Shown here: piece after piece, positions 60,828 through 64,000 of the stretch
Position numbering within the stretch: position 1 is the stretch's first letter
Layout: every line of letters starts with the position of its first letter
Assembly: GCF_003640395.1 (NCBI RefSeq)
Contig: NZ_RBZQ01000001.1
Location: 124,001-188,000 of the forward strand
DNA length: 64,000 nucleotides
Direction of reading: 5' to 3'
DNA from: Stutzerimonas urumqiensis
GTDB lineage: Bacteria > Pseudomonadota > Gammaproteobacteria > Pseudomonadales > Pseudomonadaceae
Notes under the pieces: generated by a model
Told to the model about the DNA's origin: nothing
The model's database searches: none
What the model saw: only the letters and a program-made list of their open reading frames with translations
Position numbers and translations under genes: made by a program

Positions 60828-62563
60828 GCCTCGATGACATGCTGGCTGTCGCCCGGGATTCGCTTGGCGTGACGCTTGGCCTCGGAGGCCAACGCCGCGA
60901 GTTGCGCCGCATCCAGTCCATCGGCCGAGGCGTCCGTCAGCACCACGCCGATGGACAGCGACAGCAGTTCGAAGTGCTCGCTGACGCCCTGCCGGCTTTG
61001 ACTGACGAAATAGCCGCGCGCCAGGTCTTCTGAGCGATAGATCGGACGGCAGCGCTTGCGGAATTCCACGAACAGCCGGTCGAGCCGTTCCCGCCAGTCG
61101 GTCGAGCCGAGCACCAGCATGAAATCATCGCCGCCGATATGGCCGACGAAATCGCAGGTCGGGTCTGCCCGTTCATTCAGGCACTGTGCGAGGCAGAGCA
61201 ATGCCTCGTCGCCCTTGGCATAGCCGTAGGCGTCGTTGAATGGCTTGAAGTGATCGATATCGACATAGCACACCGCCGCCTGCCGACCCTGTTCGAGCAC
61301 CCGCGCGAGGCATTGCCGAATAGGGACGTTTCCCGGCAGAAGCGTCAGTGGGTTGGCGTGGCGCGCTTGCTGGATCTTCATCTCGGTGATGAGTTTGAGC
61401 ACGTCGATCACACGGCCCAGGCCACGGTAGCGGCCATTCTCGGTCACGATGAAGTCTTCTTCGATGCGTTGCCGGGCGCGGCTGGTCAATAGCCGGCTCA
61501 CCTGCTGCAGCGAATGCGATATTTCCACCGCCAGGTAGTCCTCGCTCATCAGCCGGCTGATGGGCTTGCGGGCCAGCAGGTCCGTCGCGTATGGCTTGAG
61601 CAAGGCTTCGGACAGCAGGTGGCGGTGGATGATACCGACCGGTCGCTCCTCGGCATCGAGCACCGCGATGGAGTTGAGGCTGGCTTGCAGGCGGAAGGTC
61701 TCGAGCACTTCCCCGATCGGGCGGTCGGCATTCACCGCCGGCTGCACGAGCAACAATGCGCCCAGGTCGCCGCCTTCATCGGCGAGCGTCTGCGCCTGCT
61801 CGGAGCGGGTGAAGAAGCCGCTGAGGTCGGCGGGCGGGCGCTCCTGGGGCCGGCCGATCAGGTAGCCCTGGACGAGGTCGACGCCCATTTCGGTCAGAAC
61901 CTGAAGTTCCTGGGGCAGCTCGATACCTTCGGCGATCACCTCGGCACGCGAGGCGCGGGCGATCTTGAGGATGGAGTCGACGAACTCTCGCTTGATCGCG
62001 TCCTGATGGATGCCATCGATGAAGTAGCGGTCGATCTTCACATAGTCGGGGCGTAGCTCGGACCACAGCCGCAGGCTGGAATAGCCGGCGCCGAGGTCGT
62101 CCAGCGCGATCGAGAACCCCATGGCCCGGTAGTGGTGCAGGGCGTTGTCGAGCAGCGCGAAATCTTCGGTCGGCGTCTGTTCCGTCAGCTCGATGACCAC
62201 GTCGGCCGGATCGAGCCCAGCGTCGCTAACCAGCTCAAGGGTGCGGCCCGGCTTGTGGCTGGGGTCGAGCAGCGACTCGGGGGTGATATTCAGGAACAGC
62301 TTGCCTTGCAGGGCCGAATGGCTGAACTGGCTGCAGGCGCTGCGCCGGCAAACCATCTCGAGGTCGTTGAGGCGCCCACCGTGCCGCGCGGCGGCGAACA
62401 GTGTGACGGGTGAGTGCAGCGAGCTGTTGGAAGGCCCGCGTGACAAGGCTTCGTAGCCCAGGACACGGCGTTCGGACAGCGAGACGATCGGCTGGAAGAG
62501 GGTGTTGATGCCGCCGTGAGCAAGAATGTGGTCAAGCCTGCTCAACTGCTCTGTGACGGTCAT
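60794..62563 (-). CDS. EAL-CBS-GGDEF c-di-GMP signalling protein
   Basis: This 589-aa cytosolic protein uses the ATG at 62563 (MTVTEQLSRLDHILAHGGIN). In order: an EAL phosphodiesterase domain with intact motifs (YEALSRG, NITPES, ELTEQ, DDLGAGYSSL, VKID, VIAEGIE, QGYLIGRP), a CBS pair (about residues 270-400), and a C-terminal GGDEF domain whose active-site is GGDDF rather than GGDEF. The EAL domain is probably active; the cyclase domain may be degenerate and serve for regulation. No membrane segment is present. Confidence 0.9.
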   Translation of the reverse strand: MTVTEQLSRLDHILAHGGINTLFQPIVSLSERRVLGYEALSRGPSNSSLHSPVTLFAAARHGGRLNDLEMVCRRSACSQFSHSALQGKLFLNITPESLLDPSHKPGRTLELVSDAGLDPADVVIELTEQTPTEDFALLDNALHHYRAMGFSIALDDLGAGYSSLRLWSELRPDYVKIDRYFIDGIHQDAIKREFVDSILKIARASRAEVIAEGIELPQELQVLTEMGVDLVQGYLIGRPQERPPADLSGFFTRSEQAQTLADEGGDLGALLLVQPAVNADRPIGEVLETFRLQASLNSIAVLDAEERPVGIIHRHLLSEALLKPYATDLLARKPISRLMSEDYLAVEISHSLQQVSRLLTSRARQRIEEDFIVTENGRYRGLGRVIDVLKLITEMKIQQARHANPLTLLPGNVPIRQCLARVLEQGRQAAVCYVDIDHFKPFNDAYGYAKGDEALLCLAQCLNERADPTCDFVGHIGGDDFMLVLGSTDWRERLDRLFVEFRKRCRPIYRSEDLARGYFVSQSRQGVSEHFELLSLSIGVVLTDASADGLDAAQLAALASEAKRHAKRIPGDSQHVIEAQSPSRAACAS

Positions 62564-62583
62564 TCGAACCTCGACTGCTGACC

Positions 62584-62610
62584 AAAAAGAAGGGGCCGCT
62601 TGGCGGCCCC
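62584..62610 (-). terminator. Terminator of prc
   Basis: GGGGCCGC/GCGGCCCC with a 3-nt loop, followed on the minus strand by TTCTTTTT, 36 bp after the prc stop. Confidence 0.88.
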
Positions 62611-62645
62611 GACATTCCACGACAGCTTGATGTCAATTTGATGAC

Positions 62646-64000
62646 TCAGTCCGCGGTTGTGGACTCCTTGGCGTTGTGTTGCGCCACGGCGGACGTCAGG
62701 CCGAGGTAGTCCAGCAGGATATGTCCGGTTTCCGACAGGTAGGCGTCGTCCTCGGGAGCGATGTCCTCGTCTTCCGGCAGCGTGTTCTCCTCGTCATGCT
62801 CCAGCTTGGCCAGCGGCTCTTCGCCCTTGGCCACGCGACGGGCATTCTCGAGCTCGAGCTGGCGCTTCTCGATGGCGGCCTGCTCGGCGCGGCGTTTTTG
62901 CTCGTTGAGGCTGACGGTGGTGTCGTCCATCAGGTCCTGCGCCAGTTCCAGTCGTTCGCGGGTGAATACGAAGTCCGGGTTGTGCTCGGTGCGGGCCGCA
63001 TGGCGTGCCGCCAGTTCGTCGAGGAATGGCTTGAACGGGTTGCGCTCGGGATCGATCGCCGCGCGGATGCTGTCCCACGGCAACGCTTCGGGCAGGGCGC
63101 TCTCGCCGATCTCGTTGATATCGACATCGGCCGGGTAGGCGATATCGGGCAGCACGCCCTGATGCTGGGTGCTCTGGCCGGAGACCCGGTAGAACTTGGC
63201 CAGGGTCAGTTTCAGCTCGCCATGGTTGAGCGGTTGAATGGTCTGCACCGTTCCCTTGCCGAACGTCTGTCCGCCAATGATCAGCGCGCGGTGATAGTCC
63301 TGCATGGCGCCGGCGAAAATCTCCGACGCGGACGCCGAAAGCCGGTTGACCAGGACGGCCATCGGGCCGGAATAGAAACTGCCTTCGCTGTCGTCGGCGA
63401 GCACATCGACCCGGCCGTCGCTATTGCGCACGAGCACCGTCGGCCCTTCGTCGATGAACAGCCCGGTCAGCTCGGTCGCTTCCTGCAGAGAACCGCCGCC
63501 ATTGTTGCGAAGGTCGATGACGACCCCATCGACGTTCTCTTCCTTCAGTTCGGCGAGCAGTTTCTTCACGTCGCGCGTGGTGCTCTTGTAGTTCGGGTCG
63601 CCTGCACGCAGCGCCTTGAAGTCCAGGTAGAAGGCCGGGATTTCGATCACGCCGATCTTGTAGTCGTGGCCGCGGTGCTCGAGCTTGAGAATCGACTTTT
63701 GCGCCGCCTGCTCTTCGAGCTTCACGGCTTCGCGCGTGATGGCGACGGTCTTGGTGCTCTGATCGTTCGGTGCATTGCTCGCGGGAATCACTTCCAGGCG
63801 AACGACCGATCCCTTCGGTCCGCGGATCAGCTTGACGACTTCGTCCAGCCGCCAGCCCACCACATCGACCATCTCGTCATCGCCCTGCGCGACGCCGATG
63901 ATCTTATCCGCCGGCTGGATCTGCTTGCTTTTCTCGGCCGGGCCGGCCGGTACCAGCCGCACGACCTTGACGTGCTCGTTGTCGCTCTGCAGCACCGCGC
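62646..64000 (-). CDS. prc: Tail-specific (C-terminal processing) protease, 5' end missing
   Basis: About 450 residues of an S41 periplasmic protease that degrades proteins with certain C-termini and processes cell-wall enzymes. Present are the PDZ domain (PAGPAEKSKQIQPADKIIGV), the catalytic domain with Ser in NRLSASASEIFAGAMQDYHR and Lys in GGQTFGKGTVQTIQP, and the C-terminal DUF3340-type tail (EQKRRAEQAAIEKRQLELEN). The frame is open to base 64000, and a full Prc is about 690 aa, so its N-terminal third lies beyond the window. It is read from the right edge towards the terminator at 62584. Confidence 0.95.
   Translation of the reverse strand, partial: AVLQSDNEHVKVVRLVPAGPAEKSKQIQPADKIIGVAQGDDEMVDVVGWRLDEVVKLIRGPKGSVVRLEVIPASNAPNDQSTKTVAITREAVKLEEQAAQKSILKLEHRGHDYKIGVIEIPAFYLDFKALRAGDPNYKSTTRDVKKLLAELKEENVDGVVIDLRNNGGGSLQEATELTGLFIDEGPTVLVRNSDGRVDVLADDSEGSFYSGPMAVLVNRLSASASEIFAGAMQDYHRALIIGGQTFGKGTVQTIQPLNHGELKLTLAKFYRVSGQSTQHQGVLPDIAYPADVDINEIGESALPEALPWDSIRAAIDPERNPFKPFLDELAARHAARTEHNPDFVFTRERLELAQDLMDDTTVSLNEQKRRAEQAAIEKRQLELENARRVAKGEEPLAKLEHDEENTLPEDEDIAPEDDAYLSETGHILLDYLGLTSAVAQHNAKESTTAD

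Overview
The window looks like the chromosome of a pseudomonad, most likely of the Stutzerimonas (Pseudomonas stutzeri) group. This is inferred from gene content and order (rsmA followed by serine/arginine tRNAs; flgZ-flgN-flgM-flgA-cheV-cheR-flgBCDEFGHIJKL-fliC-flaG-fliD-fliS), a recognisable amrZ, G+C-rich coding sequence and REP-type repeats. No database search was possible.

Region 1 (1-16.7 kb) is core housekeeping: the end of cobS, an MFS transporter with a 40-aa membrane protein and a glutathione peroxidase, a FadL-type porin, a mercaptopyruvate-type sulfurtransferase, rnd-ycgL and ycgN, an exported HExxH protein, alaS, lysC, rsmA/csrA, tRNA-Ser(GCU), two identical tRNA-Arg(ACG), a DUF4124-type protein, mgtE, amrZ and two very small membrane or exported proteins.

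Region 2 (about 17.0-35.9 kb) is an integrated element of about 18.8 kb. It sits in the 3' end of tRNA-Arg(CCU) and is bounded by a perfect 47-bp direct repeat, with a tyrosine recombinase beside the right end. It is phage- or satellite-like but stripped down. It has a tape-measure protein, an S49 protease, a gp10-like protein and small proteins in one tightly overlapping operon, but I recognise no terminase, portal or major capsid gene. It carries an SOS-controlled SRAP/UmuDC module, an RsmN-type CsrA homologue, an exported nuclease, a YecR-like lipoprotein, a winged-helix replication-like protein beside four helically phased palindromes, and a non-coding block crowded with perfect inverted repeats. 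These last items are the most unusual things in the window.

Region 3 (35.9-58.2 kb) is the flagellar rod-hook-filament cluster with chemotaxis genes cheV and cheR. Sigma-54 sites (flgA, flgB, flgF) and sigma-28 sites (flgM, fliC) can be read directly, so the transcriptional hierarchy is visible. FlgE, FlgK, FlgL and FliC keep conserved ends but have AT-richer central segments that look exchanged. A tandem repeat of about 254 bp made of REP-like units lies between flgL and fliC.

Region 4 (58.2-64 kb) holds a ComEA-like protein, a DUF1232 protein preceded by an inverted pair of perfect DnaA boxes, a three-gene XRE/unknown/Sel1 operon, an EAL-CBS-GGDEF c-di-GMP protein and the 3' part of the prc/ctp protease gene. 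RsmA, AmrZ, FlgZ and the EAL-GGDEF protein put several motility and c-di-GMP regulators in one window.
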